Shown in pieces: positions 38,574-47,553 of a stretch of DNA of 64,000 bases. The translations under genes and the position numbers were made by a program. Source of the DNA: Bifidobacterium catenulatum subsp. kashiwanohense JCM 15439 = DSM 21854 (GTDB lineage: Bacteria > Actinomycetota > Actinomycetes > Actinomycetales > Bifidobacteriaceae). A model generated the notes under the pieces. The model made no database searches. It was given only the letters and a program-made list of their open reading frames with translations, and was not told where the DNA came from. The first letter of the stretch is position 1; every line of letters starts with the position of its first letter. The stretch lies in NCBI RefSeq assembly GCF_001042615.1, contig NZ_AP012327.1:1364001-1428000 (forward strand), written 5' to 3'.

Positions 38574-39569
38574 ATGCGTCGTCACAATTCGATGATGTCC
38601 GTATTGTCCGGATTGCTGGCCGTGGGGTTGGTTGTCGGCTTATCGGCTGGATCCGCGTTGGCCGTGGAACCGACCGATAATACCGGTGCCGGACAGAGCG
38701 CCACTCAAGCGCTGGATTCGTTGGAGGTCAAAGGCCGCGCCCCGAAGACAGGGTATAAGCGCACGCAATTCGGCAAGGCATGGGCCGATGTGGATCACAA
38801 CGGTTGCGATACGCGTAACGACATCCTCAACCGTGATCTGACTGACGTGAAGCATAAGGTGCGTACGCACGATTGCGTGGTGGAATCCGGCCAACTGCAT
38901 GATCCGTATACCGGCAAGGATATCGCATTCAAGAAGGGATGGAAGACCTCCACAGCGGTACAGATCGACCATGTGGTGGCGTTGAGCGACGCATGGCAGA
39001 AGGGCGCGCAGAAACTCAGCCAGACGAAGCGTACCGAACTGGCGAATGATCCGTATAATCTGCTGGCGGTACAGGGAAAGGCCAACCAGAAGAAGTCGGA
39101 TGGCGATGCGGCCACGTGGTTGCCGTCCAACAAAAGTTTCCGTTGCGAATATGTGGCACGTCAGATTGGTGTGAAGCACAAATATTCGCTGTGGATCACG
39201 CAGGCCGAGAAAGAGGCCATATCCAAGGTATTGTCCTCCTGCCCGACGCAGACCGTGCCCGATTACACGGGAGTCAAGGATTCTACAGTCGAGAAGACCA
39301 CCGAATCCGAGCAGACAGAACAGACGCAGACCGAACAGCAGACCGAACAATCAGCTGAGCAGGCCCAGCAGAATCAGCAAACGACACAGGCACCTGCACC
39401 CGAACCCGCTCCGGCTCCAGCTCCCGCGCCCCAGCCAGCGCCACAGCAGGACGTCTACTACCAGAACTGCACCGCGGCACGAGCCGCTGGCGCCGCACCT
39501 ATCTACCAGGGTCAGCCGGGCTACCGTTCACAACTGGACCGCGATCATGACGGAGTCGCCTGCGAATAA
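38574..39569 (+). CDS. Secreted HNH nuclease with C-terminal Excalibur domain
   Basis: The 331-residue protein has a signal peptide (about residues 1-30, ending GSALAVEP). The HNH/DUF1524-type nuclease domain contains DVDHNGCDTRNDIL, the core QIDHVVALSDAWQKGAQ and NDPYNLLAVQGKANQKKSDG. A Gln/Thr/Glu and Pro/Ala-rich linker leads to an Excalibur calcium-binding module (NCTAARAAG and the D-D-D loop DRDHDGVACE). It probably acts outside the cell on free DNA or RNA. The start is the ATG at 38574, preceded by GATGAGGAG. Confidence 0.88.
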   Translation: MRRHNSMMSVLSGLLAVGLVVGLSAGSALAVEPTDNTGAGQSATQALDSLEVKGRAPKTGYKRTQFGKAWADVDHNGCDTRNDILNRDLTDVKHKVRTHDCVVESGQLHDPYTGKDIAFKKGWKTSTAVQIDHVVALSDAWQKGAQKLSQTKRTELANDPYNLLAVQGKANQKKSDGDAATWLPSNKSFRCEYVARQIGVKHKYSLWITQAEKEAISKVLSSCPTQTVPDYTGVKDSTVEKTTESEQTEQTQTEQQTEQSAEQAQQNQQTTQAPAPEPAPAPAPAPQPAPQQDVYYQNCTAARAAGAAPIYQGQPGYRSQLDRDHDGVACE

Positions 39570-39615
39570 ATCCAATACAGTGTCTCCACCTTTCCGGTTG
39601 CGAGACGTATGGTGG

Positions 39616-39668
39616 TGAGACATAGAAAAAGCGCCAGGTTATTCATCTGGCGCTTTTCCTATGTCTCA
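39616..39668. terminator. Long bidirectional terminator hairpin
   Basis: 22-bp arms with a single mismatch (39616-39637 with 39647-39668) and a 9-base loop, with A and T runs built into the stem, between convergent genes. Confidence 0.85.
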
Positions 39669-39706
39669 GCATTTTCCGTATTTCCGCGGTGCAGGCATGA
39701 GAACCG

Positions 39707-40432
39707 CTATAACCTGCGCAGCTGCGCGATATCATCGCGCAGCTGGTTGACAGTGTCCGTCAGTTCCCGCACATTGTGGCGCAACCGTTCCGTTTCCGAT
39801 TCTGCCTCATCCGCACGCTTGTCGGTCTCGTCACGAACACGGTCGACGATCCATGAAGCCAGCGTCGCAGTGACGATGCCAATCAGGGCAACGCCGGTTA
39901 TCATCAGTCCGATGGCGATGCATCTTCCCTGCCATGTCACCGGGGACAAATCGCCATAGCCGACAGTGGTGACGGTCACGAACGACCACCATATCGCTTC
40001 ACCGAAATCGGTGATGGAAGCGCCTGGAACCCCACGTTCCACATCCAATTCGGCAAGGGCGCCGATATACATCAGTAGTGTCACGCTGCAGCATGTGTAC
40101 AGTGTGATGCGCCCACGCACCGCCATGCCACCGGTACGATTGAGCACGTTGAGCACTGCCACCAGACGCAGCAGTCTCAATGGTCTGAAGACGGGCAATG
40201 CGATGGACACCAGCATCAGCAGATTGTCTTTGAACCAAGTTTTCTTGTCTTTCGCCAGCAGGATCGAAACGACGCAGTCGACGATGAACGCCATCCAGAT
40301 GATGTTGATCACCATTTCACACAACAGGATATGCGTCCTCGCCAGCACTTCCCACGAATACGCGAGCAGGAACACCAATGCCAATGCCGTCATGAACCAT
40401 TCCGTCGCACGACACCATTTGTTCAGTGTCAT
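39707..40432 (-). CDS. Voltage-gated-like potassium channel
   Basis: The 241-residue protein has an S1-S6-like layout. It has helices near residues 15-35 and 45-62, an S4-like arginine run FRPLRLLRLVAVLNVL, and the pore with selectivity filter TVTTVGYGDLSP followed by the last helix. The C-terminus is a coiled coil (ETERLRHNVRELTDTVNQLR) that probably tetramerises it. The start at 40432 has GAAAGGAGAAGG upstream. Confidence 0.88.
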   Translation of the reverse strand: MTLNKWCRATEWFMTALALVFLLAYSWEVLARTHILLCEMVINIIWMAFIVDCVVSILLAKDKKTWFKDNLLMLVSIALPVFRPLRLLRLVAVLNVLNRTGGMAVRGRITLYTCCSVTLLMYIGALAELDVERGVPGASITDFGEAIWWSFVTVTTVGYGDLSPVTWQGRCIAIGLMITGVALIGIVTATLASWIVDRVRDETDKRADEAESETERLRHNVRELTDTVNQLRDDIAQLRRL

Positions 40433-40463
40433 ACCTTCTCCTTTCTCCCCGCACGCGTGGCCG

Positions 40464-41456
40464 TCAGCCTTTGAGGGGCATGCGATTGTCGAGCGACTGC
40501 CCGTTGGCGTAGCAGCGTACATTGCCCAATGCGATGGTGATGATGCGGCGCTCGGTGATCTCAAGATGGTTGCCGCCCGCCACGTGTGGCGTGATGAGGC
40601 ATTTCGGCTCGCGCCACAGCGGCGAGTCGGCCGGCAGCGGCTCCGGTTCGGTCACATCGAGCGCGGCACCACGGATTCGTCCTTCCGCGAGCGCGTCGGC
40701 AAGTGCCTGGCTTTCAATGGCGTTGCCGCGGCCCGCGTTGATGATGATGGAGTCAGGTTTGAGAGATGCGATGCGTTCCGCATTGAGCAGATGGCGCGTT
40801 GCCGGAGTGGATGGTATGCACATGGCGATCACATCGGCGTATTGCAGAACGTCGTCGAGGGAATCGAAACCGACCATATGATCGATGCCCGGCGCTTCGA
40901 CGGCGGGATTACGGCGAATGCCGATGGTTGTCATTCCGACGTTTTTGCAGAGTCGTGCGAAGTGTGATCCGATGTCGCCGGTTCCGATGATAAGCGCCGT
41001 TTTTCCGTTGGGGCTGATGGCGCGGCCCGCGTCCTGCCACATGGCGTTCGGGTTGCTTGCCGCGTAGATGTGCAGGTTCTTCATGATGGTCCACATCATG
41101 GCGAACATGTGTTCGGAGACGCTTTGTCCGTAGGCTCCGGTGGCATTGGTAAGCATGGATCCGGGTTGTAGGATGCCGGGTCGCTGGTATTTGTCGACTC
41201 CGGCACTCCAAGTTTGCAACCATTCGAGTTTGGGGCATTGCGCGCATTCCTCGGGCGCGATGTTGCCGATGACCGCGGTGGCTTTGGCTTTGAGGTTCTC
41301 CGGTACTGCGGCGGTCCAGCTCATGCTTCCCCGTTGGGTCGAATCGCCGACGAATTCCTGTGGTATGTCTTTCGCGGCACGTATGAATTGCGCACGTTCG
41401 GATTCGGTCAACGGCAGGCAGTTGACGATCAGTTTGCGGTCGTTCCATATTCCCAT
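40464..41456 (-). CDS. D-isomer-specific 2-hydroxyacid dehydrogenase family protein
   Basis: The 330-residue enzyme has the NAD-binding GTGDIGSHFARL. The family catalytic elements are the arginine in INAGRGNAIE, a glutamate in DVTEPEPLP and the histidine in LITPHVAGGNH. It reduces or oxidises a 2-hydroxyacid in the cytosol; the substrate is not evident. A second, truncated copy of its first 100 residues lies at 62905-63205. A short cysteine pair (PEECAQCPKLEW) near residue 75 is unusual. It is transcribed in the same direction as dtd and the alpha/beta hydrolase gene. Confidence 0.85.
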   Translation of the reverse strand: MGIWNDRKLIVNCLPLTESERAQFIRAAKDIPQEFVGDSTQRGSMSWTAAVPENLKAKATAVIGNIAPEECAQCPKLEWLQTWSAGVDKYQRPGILQPGSMLTNATGAYGQSVSEHMFAMMWTIMKNLHIYAASNPNAMWQDAGRAISPNGKTALIIGTGDIGSHFARLCKNVGMTTIGIRRNPAVEAPGIDHMVGFDSLDDVLQYADVIAMCIPSTPATRHLLNAERIASLKPDSIIINAGRGNAIESQALADALAEGRIRGAALDVTEPEPLPADSPLWREPKCLITPHVAGGNHLEITERRIITIALGNVRCYANGQSLDNRMPLKG

Positions 41457-41509
41457 GCGTTTTACCCTATGGCAATCGTCGGATATAGGGTTTCACGTTG
41501 GGTTCTGGG

Positions 41510-41989
41510 TCAGACTCCGAGTTCGTCGGTGTCAAGGATGATGGTGACCGGACCGTCGTTGGCGAGCAGCACGCGCATGTGGGAGCCGAATCGTCCTTCT
41601 TTTACTTCGAGTCCTTGTGCGCGCAGGGCGTCGTTGAATCCGTGCCATGCTTGTTCGGCGTGCGCGGGCGCTCCGGCTTTCACGAAGCTTGGGCGGTTGC
41701 CTTTGCGCACGTCCGCGTATAGCGTGAATTGGGAGATGGACAGCACACTGCCGTTCACGTCGTGGATGGAACGGTTCATTTTGCCGTTCTCGTCTTCGAA
41801 GACGCGCAGGTTGGCGATTTTGCGGGCAAGCCAGTCGATTTGTTTCGCTCCATCCGTGTCTTCCACCCCGACGAGCAGCACATAGCCGATGCCTATATGC
41901 TGTGGTTCGAATGTGGTGTCGACTTCTCCGCTTGTCTCGTCGACTACGTCGACGGATCCTTCGCTGACCTTCTGCAATACGATGCGCAT
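41510..41989 (-). CDS. dtd: D-aminoacyl-tRNA deacylase
   Basis: The 159-residue protein starts MRIVLQKVSEGSVDV and has the catalytic SISQFTLYADVRKGNRPSF, with the oxyanion and threonine region. The C-terminal motif NDGPVTIILDTDE corresponds to the family Gly-cisPro-type substrate gate. It removes D-amino acids from tRNA. The start at 41989 has GGACGGA upstream; an upstream in-frame ATG at 42070 overlaps the next gene. Confidence 0.9.
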   Translation of the reverse strand: MRIVLQKVSEGSVDVVDETSGEVDTTFEPQHIGIGYVLLVGVEDTDGAKQIDWLARKIANLRVFEDENGKMNRSIHDVNGSVLSISQFTLYADVRKGNRPSFVKAGAPAHAEQAWHGFNDALRAQGLEVKEGRFGSHMRVLLANDGPVTIILDTDELGV

Positions 41990-42063
41990 ATTCCGTCCCG
42001 TTCTTTTCAGCCGGCGTAGTCGACGATGGCTTGCGTGACCTGTTTCAGGTAGTCGAGCGACGT

Positions 42064-42738
42064 CTACCAATCGTCCGGCACTTCGATGGAATGGTTGGCA
42101 CCAGCGTACGTGCGCACATGGTCGGTGAGCAAATGCGCTTTGGCGTCATCGTAGTATGGGTCGGCGTCACCTGCGCAGATTAGCGGCATCGGGCTGCCGG
42201 CAGTTCCCGGCAGCGGCGCGGGAATGACCGACTTGTGCCTGTCGAATGGCGGCGGGTTGAGCACCGGGGTGAGCAGCACCACGCGCAATCCTAGTTTTGC
42301 GGAATGCGGATATGAGAGTGTGGAGAGCGATTTGGTGACAACCAGCAAATGCGGCTCCTCACCCGATTCGGCAGCATGTTCGAGCGCCGCCTTGCGCCAT
42401 TCGTCGACCACGCGTTCCATGCAGGCGATCATTTCCGGAAACTCGACGCTTTCCGTCAGTTTCAGGTCGAGCCGGTCCACGAACCATCCGTTGGCCGCAA
42501 GCGCTTGCGCTGCCCAGTACAGCAGCGGTCGGTCTACGGTGTATCCAATGCCCGGCATGATGAGCACGTGCTTGCCGGTTTCGGTGTTCTTCACACGGTT
42601 CTTACCCCATGGTGTGACCGCCGGTGTGACGTTTTTCGTTGTTGGTTGCGTGCCGTTCTTGCCCATGCTGTGTTTGATTCGCCTTTTCGTGTGTTCCGTC
42701 CGTCTTGGCCGGTCGTTGTGGCCGGCGTCGTTTCCCAT
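42064..42738 (-). CDS. Alpha/beta hydrolase family protein
   Basis: The 224-residue protein has a basic N-terminal tail followed by an alpha/beta-hydrolase core: LIMPGIGYTVDRPLLYWAA (oxyanion region), LLVVTKSLSTLS as the nucleophile elbow with serine in K-S-L-S, and CAGDADPYYD before a C-terminal histidine GANHSIEV. The substrate is unknown. The start could be 42738 or the ATG at 42666 (MGKNGTQ); neither has a clear ribosome site. Confidence 0.7.
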   Translation of the reverse strand: MGNDAGHNDRPRRTEHTKRRIKHSMGKNGTQPTTKNVTPAVTPWGKNRVKNTETGKHVLIMPGIGYTVDRPLLYWAAQALAANGWFVDRLDLKLTESVEFPEMIACMERVVDEWRKAALEHAAESGEEPHLLVVTKSLSTLSYPHSAKLGLRVVLLTPVLNPPPFDRHKSVIPAPLPGTAGSPMPLICAGDADPYYDDAKAHLLTDHVRTYAGANHSIEVPDDW

Positions 42739-42743
42739 ATTGC

Positions 42744-42875
42744 ATGCTAGGCGGCGCCGGCTACAATCGTTTCCGTCAGTTCACCATGCATTGGTTGCCG
42801 AACTACGGACCGACCTATTACGCCGCTTTCGTGCACGATCCGGAAGGCAACAACATCGAGGCCATGCTCGCCTGA
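42744..42875 (+). pseudogene. VOC/glyoxalase family protein, C-terminal fragment
   Basis: The open stretch ends YYAAFVHDPEGNNIEAMLA followed by a stop. That is the last strand and metal-ligand segment (DPxGNNIE) of bleomycin-resistance/glyoxalase proteins. Only about 43 residues of the usual 120-130 remain and no ribosome site precedes it. It marks the left border of the accessory island. Confidence 0.6.
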
Positions 42876-42942
42876 GTGTCCGACAGCTCAACAGCGACAA
42901 AACCAGATCCCGCCATACGTAATGTTCTCATGGCAGGACCTG

Positions 42943-43113
42943 TCATATTCCCAGAGAATCAAACATCTCAGCAGCCGTGTGGAAACGCGGGCCGTTCTCC
43001 GCTGAATATTCATGGACTTCCCGCAAGGCAGAAAACGTATCAGTAGGAACGGCGCTCTGTTGAGGAAGGTCTAATGAAAGTCGGAACTCGTACGTGTCTG
43101 GATTGGAACACAT
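42943..43113 (-). pseudogene. Possible RelB/DinJ-type antitoxin C-terminal remnant
   Basis: This frame of 56 residues ends STDT-like PTDTFSALREVHEYSAENG then PRFHTAAEMFDSLGI. The ending resembles toxin-wrapping tails of RelB/DinJ antitoxins. The ribbon-helix-helix DNA-binding half expected before it is absent and no toxin gene is adjacent. The first codon is an ATG without a good ribosome site. Confidence 0.35.
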
Positions 43114-43134
43114 GTGATCCCCCCCTAGCCCTGG

Positions 43135-43332
43135 TTACTTGAACAAGTCGAACAGGCTGAACGTGGTCTTCTTGTAGACGGTGTTGTACAGCTTGCGCTT
43201 GGGATGCAGCCATCCCATGCCCTTCTTGCCGTAGCCGGGGATCAACGCTTTCTTGACCGCGCGGGTGGCACGGCCTTTCGTGCGCGCGGACAGGCTCTTC
43301 TTCCAGCTGGGTTTCCTCATCCCGTATTTCAT
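43135..43332 (-). CDS. Small basic protein of phage-associated type
   Basis: The 65-residue, very basic protein (KPSWKKSLSARTKGRATR, then KKALIPGYGKKGMGW, then YNTVYKKTTFSLFDLFK) has the ALIPGYGKKGMG core seen in small proteins scattered through Gram-positive prophages and accessory regions. Function unknown. The start at 43332 follows AAGAGG. No membrane segment is visible. Confidence 0.6.
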   Translation of the reverse strand: MKYGMRKPSWKKSLSARTKGRATRAVKKALIPGYGKKGMGWLHPKRKLYNTVYKKTTFSLFDLFK

Positions 43333-43405
43333 GACGGCCTCTTTTCGGATGACTACGTTCATTGTATGAAGCATTGAACGCACAGCAGTCGAAACGACCA
43401 AAACA

Positions 43406-44125
43406 TCAGCCGAGCAGCTCATACACATTGCGCATGGCGAGCAGCCCGTCCGTCATCCACCGGTAGGCTTCCGTCATGTCACCGGAGAAATCCACATCAC
43501 GGCGCATCCAAAGGCATCGGTTCTTCTTGTCGGCATCCGGTTCGTCCCACATCACCTCGCCCAGATTTGCCAGTATCCGTTCAACGGAATCCCTCATAGT
43601 GTAGAGCTTCGTGTACTGGAACGTGTCGGTGAAGTACAGATCAACCGCAATATAGCCGCCTCGAATATTCAACGCCCCATCCGGGTGACAGAAACCCAAG
43701 CCCACACCGAAACTCGTCCACGTGTCGCTGTTCGTCTTGCGGCCGGACGGATCGCCATACACGTCGACAAAGTCGAGTCGCGTTGCGGCATATTCGTACA
43801 GGCCGTTCCAGAAGCTGCGCCGCAGCGAGATATTGCCGCTGACTTGCCGCAGTTCGTCTAAGGTTCTGCCGTCCGCAACTTTCCACACTATCCAACCGTT
43901 GATCTGCTTATTCTCGCCGGTTTCGAGCATTCTGGCGCGGCGGAATGCGCCGGATGGGCTGTCGAATATCTCGCCATTGGACAGGCGGATGCGGTGGTCT
44001 TCGGTTACGGTTGCCGTGGCGGTTATGCCGGCATACCGGCTTTCCAGTGCGGCTCCAGCTGCAAGAATGCCCCACTTGCATAGATCAGCGACATCAACGG
44101 CATTCTGTTCGCGTTCCCCCCTGGT
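43406..44125 (-). CDS. RAMA-DUF4268 module, frame-separated 3' part of the DUF262 gene
   Basis: The frame is open from 44125 with no usable start before the ATG at 43930. It begins with a RAMA domain (VDVADLCKWGILAAGAALES, then RIRLSNGEIFDSPSGAF and INGWIVWKV). A DUF4268-like region follows (SLRRSFWNGLYEYAATRLDF, GVGLGFCHPDGALNIRGGY). The RAMA start falls in a frame that is reached from the upstream DUF262 gene only by skipping one base of its G6 tract (44116-44121). Restoring the frame would give one protein of about 821 residues. RAMA domains are thought to read modified DNA, so this part probably gives target recognition to the DUF262 nuclease. Confidence 0.65.
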   Translation of the reverse strand, partial: TRGEREQNAVDVADLCKWGILAAGAALESRYAGITATATVTEDHRIRLSNGEIFDSPSGAFRRARMLETGENKQINGWIVWKVADGRTLDELRQVSGNISLRRSFWNGLYEYAATRLDFVDVYGDPSGRKTNSDTWTSFGVGLGFCHPDGALNIRGGYIAVDLYFTDTFQYTKLYTMRDSVERILANLGEVMWDEPDADKKNRCLWMRRDVDFSGDMTEAYRWMTDGLLAMRNVYELLG

Positions 44126-45872
44126 TCACGTTCCGATTGCGCAGAGTCTGCATAACTCCATTCCCCGCTGTGGGGCGTGCCCACACCTGCAATGCGAGAT
44201 CGGCAAGTCGGGTGCCTCGCTGCGCGATTGCCTGTTCGTTCCATTGCGAAGCATCGTGCAGTTCTGCGGAAATGGATAGGTATTCGCTATCGTATCCGCC
44301 GATTGCGCGGTTTTTCTTCTGTTCGAATGTTCCGTCGGAAAGCTCCGAGTTGTATGCGGTCAATGTCAGATTGCCCAAACTGTTCACCAGCAGTGTGAAT
44401 CGGTCGGGGTCGGCGAGCATATTGCGCCATTCGGCATGTGCCATGGCGTTCTGCGGCATGATGTGTTCGATGGTGTATTCGCTGAAGGATCGCGGATCCT
44501 TGGGGTGGTTGTGGTTTTCCAATCCGGCAAGCAGATATTTGCACCGCGGAGCCGGGCGGTACAGATCCTCGCCGAGCAGCGCCTGCCTAAATTGTTCGTC
44601 TGTGGGCATGCGCGTGGCTTTGGCAGTTTCGGTGAGCAGCAGCGCGGCGAAGGTTTCGGCTAAATCATCTTCAGCCGAATCAAGTCTGACGATCAGCGAC
44701 GGAACGAGCTTGTTCAATCCGTTGCTGGATACCGAGCAGACCATTCTGCGGAACAGATACGATTCAAGATCCGCGAGCATACGCAGCAATCCGTCGCGGT
44801 TTGTGCAATGGTGCTTCCACGCCGCGAACATGTACATAACCAACGGGTCCGTAACCGTGCTATCCAGTTTTTGAATCAGGTCGAGATGTTGGTCCACATT
44901 CATGTCGCCACTGCCAGCGGCGACAACGCCTTTGATAGCAGCATAGTACTTGGCGTATTCCAGCATGTTCTCGAGAAGATTTCGCACGCGTTCCATGCGT
45001 AACAAGGAACTGTCGGCCGCAAAACGTTTGAATTCCGCATACATGGCGCGACCTTTGGTTACGGGCTTTTTCAATGTGACGACCATCCAGTCGTGCAGGA
45101 ACGCATCGAATGAGAGGTTGCCGAGAACACGTTCCATGGGCAGCCAGTAGTCGGCGTATAGGGTGTTCTGCTCGGCCATGGGGCACCCCATGAGCATGTA
45201 GTTGCGTACCAGGTCGGAAGTCTCCAGATCAAGCCCGGTGGAATTCATTGATTCGAATACCAGTTGCGGTTCGTCACGCTCTTGATCCAAGGTGACGGAC
45301 ACGACTTCGAGACGCTGCAAACCGTTCCACACCACGTTCGCATCATCGATTGCGGCGACCAGCGAACGGAACAGATCAAGATTGGCTTCCAGCCGGGAAC
45401 CCGTATTGGCATGGTTCGGCCGATCAGGGGCGACCACATGGTCGCACATGCTGTGCAGCACTTCCCTATCGTCGCCGGAAAGCGTCAGCTTGTAGCGGCC
45501 TTCGCCGGTTGCGTACTTGTCGACCAGATAGCCACGGTCGATGAGCATGTCTGCGGAGAATCGCAGTTTCTCAGGGTGTTCGCGGGCGTATTCGGCCAGT
45601 GCGATAAGCAGCAGGGTCACCGAGGTGAGGCGCTGCTGGCCGTCGATGAGCAGACACCGGCTGACGCCGTCCGGGCCGATGCCGCCTTCCTGCATCCATA
45701 CGATCGACCCGGTGAAATGGGTTCTGTCAGGATACCTGCCAGCCGTTACGATGTCGGCCCACAATTGCCGGCACTGCGCCTCGCCCCATGAGTATCTGCG
45801 CTGATACACCGGCACCACGAACCGAAGCGAACCGGTGAATAAGTCCAGCAGAATTTTCTTGCCAGCGTCCAT
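44094..45872 (-). CDS. GmrSD-like restriction protein, DUF262 plus DUF1524 (HNH)
   Basis: The 592-residue protein has the DUF262 NTPase-like motifs VPVYQRRYSW (residues 20-29), LIDGQQRLTS (about 75-84) and FESMNSTG. It then has a DUF1524 HNH nuclease with EHIMPQNA at about 467-474 and SLGNLTLTAYNSELS. This is the architecture of type IV GmrSD-type enzymes that cut modified phage DNA. The natural end of DUF1524 (LADLALQVWARP) is followed by a 20-residue linker. A G6 tract at 44116-44121 then sends the frame to a stop at 44094, away from the RAMA-DUF4268 module. Confidence 0.85.
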   Translation of the reverse strand: MDAGKKILLDLFTGSLRFVVPVYQRRYSWGEAQCRQLWADIVTAGRYPDRTHFTGSIVWMQEGGIGPDGVSRCLLIDGQQRLTSVTLLLIALAEYAREHPEKLRFSADMLIDRGYLVDKYATGEGRYKLTLSGDDREVLHSMCDHVVAPDRPNHANTGSRLEANLDLFRSLVAAIDDANVVWNGLQRLEVVSVTLDQERDEPQLVFESMNSTGLDLETSDLVRNYMLMGCPMAEQNTLYADYWLPMERVLGNLSFDAFLHDWMVVTLKKPVTKGRAMYAEFKRFAADSSLLRMERVRNLLENMLEYAKYYAAIKGVVAAGSGDMNVDQHLDLIQKLDSTVTDPLVMYMFAAWKHHCTNRDGLLRMLADLESYLFRRMVCSVSSNGLNKLVPSLIVRLDSAEDDLAETFAALLLTETAKATRMPTDEQFRQALLGEDLYRPAPRCKYLLAGLENHNHPKDPRSFSEYTIEHIMPQNAMAHAEWRNMLADPDRFTLLVNSLGNLTLTAYNSELSDGTFEQKKNRAIGGYDSEYLSISAELHDASQWNEQAIAQRGTRLADLALQVWARPTAGNGVMQTLRNRNVNQGGTRTECR

Positions 45873-46078
45873 GGTGCTTTCCCCTCTCTTAAATGATTAC
45901 TTGCTCGAAAAGAGTTTTACTGGACTTTTTATTGGCCACAGTTGCCATCACCACACTATAAAGCTTTGGATACTTCAATTAGTTGTATCTGTCCAATTAG
46001 ATGCACTTCTCTCCAAAGCAAGAAGCCTGACTTGATGTCCGTAGAAGCATGCTACAAAGCAGCTTCCGACTCGACACA

Positions 46079-47425
46079 CTACCATGCAATAAACCGACTA
46101 ACTCTCTTACCAATTTCATCAGAAGAGACACGTTCCTTCAACGTATTCCCATCAGCACCTAATTGCAGACCTACCCACATTCGCGCAATGACCAATGACT
46201 CCATAGTCACGTCATACATTGTTTGAAAATCCACACCTTCCGCATCGCCATGCTTATTCCCAACGAATGCCTTTCTCATGTCCCTTTTCCAATCTTCTTT
46301 ATTAGTAAATGGAAAGACACCACCTAATTCCTCTTGTACAGCCTCAAGCATTTGGTAAAAACCGGCAGATTGCATTTCACCGGTTTTGGAATTCCGTTTC
46401 ATACGCTTTATCTGGTTCTTTGTCTTTACGACATACCATCCAATGCAGTCAAGCATGGTCCCCGTCAGCATATTCAACGTTTCAAGGGCAAGATGTTCCT
46501 GTTCCTTCGCCACGTAGGCAAGAAGAGTCATTCCTTGTTGACATCTATCTACTAGTTCAAGCCATTTCCGAATTCCTTCTTCACGGATGTCGGAAAAGCA
46601 AAAGAGATACTGAGACTCAGGATTCTCAAAATGGGAACGGTCGACTCGCGGCATATATGACAAAACAGGATGCCACATCTCTCTCTTTTCCCCATCTAAT
46701 TCGTAGAAATCCTCGTCCCGAAGAACCTCCAAGTCAGCAAACGTTCTTGGAACCCAATCAGAAATAGTAAGCAGGTTCATCAACGAGCGATGATAAAACA
46801 AATGCCATGTCCAATCCCGCAATTCATCTGTCCTAGTTTCGATGAAGACCATTTGTCGAGCAGTAACCTCATCTCTCCTCAAAGAAGTCTTTACAGAGCA
46901 ACCAGGCCGCAGCTTCAATCCCACTGACGCATCGACCACGATCTCATTGCGCGGTTCCGCAATCACTTCAGTTTTCTTTGAAGAACCGTCACCAAGAGAA
47001 AGCGAAAGTGAGGAAATTCCCGACCACGGTGACAAACCTGGAATGCCAGAACGCATCGCATGTATTTTTCCGAAATTCGTTTTACTATTCCCGAAAACTA
47101 CGTATGTCGGAACGACAACTCCCGTCCCAGTTCCCGCAGATACAGAACCACTCACGCGACATCCCACAAGGGTATAAAACCTGCCATTCGATACTGTACG
47201 AATTATGTTCGGCAATTCCACTGGCTCAAGGGGCTTATCGTGGAGAACAACCATTCCACTCGATAAAAACCATTGCTGGTATTTGTCAAAATTGTCTCTG
47301 AATGGAACAGTGAGTTCGAAGCGTTTCCCTGTATCACGCAACATGGCTGCTACTTCTGCACAATTGCTATCAGGTTTTAATAGCCATGCAATAATCGGTT
47401 CCGTCAAATCTAATTTCTTGTCCAT
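46079..47425 (-). CDS. Low-GC protein of unknown function, possibly HEPN/ApeA-like
   Basis: The 448-residue protein is not recognised with certainty. The N-terminal 200 residues are beta-rich (RFYTLVGCRVSGSV, GISSLSLSLGDGS, NEIVVDASVGLKL). The C-terminal 200 are helical with many Trp and Met, ending FVGNKHGDAEG followed by MESLVIARMWVGLQLG. The N-H-G near the end and the beta-then-helical order recall ApeA-type anti-phage proteins with a C-terminal HEPN nuclease, but the RxxxxH motif is not clear. The gene is visibly poorer in GC than its neighbours, pointing to horizontal transfer. It is divergent from the helicase operon. Confidence 0.45.
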   Translation of the reverse strand: MDKKLDLTEPIIAWLLKPDSNCAEVAAMLRDTGKRFELTVPFRDNFDKYQQWFLSSGMVVLHDKPLEPVELPNIIRTVSNGRFYTLVGCRVSGSVSAGTGTGVVVPTYVVFGNSKTNFGKIHAMRSGIPGLSPWSGISSLSLSLGDGSSKKTEVIAEPRNEIVVDASVGLKLRPGCSVKTSLRRDEVTARQMVFIETRTDELRDWTWHLFYHRSLMNLLTISDWVPRTFADLEVLRDEDFYELDGEKREMWHPVLSYMPRVDRSHFENPESQYLFCFSDIREEGIRKWLELVDRCQQGMTLLAYVAKEQEHLALETLNMLTGTMLDCIGWYVVKTKNQIKRMKRNSKTGEMQSAGFYQMLEAVQEELGGVFPFTNKEDWKRDMRKAFVGNKHGDAEGVDFQTMYDVTMESLVIARMWVGLQLGADGNTLKERVSSDEIGKRVSRFIAW

Positions 47426-47553
47426 TTTGGTCTTCCTCTTCGCGCTGATTACTCACTCATGAACAATCGTATATACTCACACGATGCAATACCCTGACAA
47501 ATGTTAAGGCGTCGCTACTGCCCCTTGGCCCCTCCTCCACTAAAATAGGTGCT

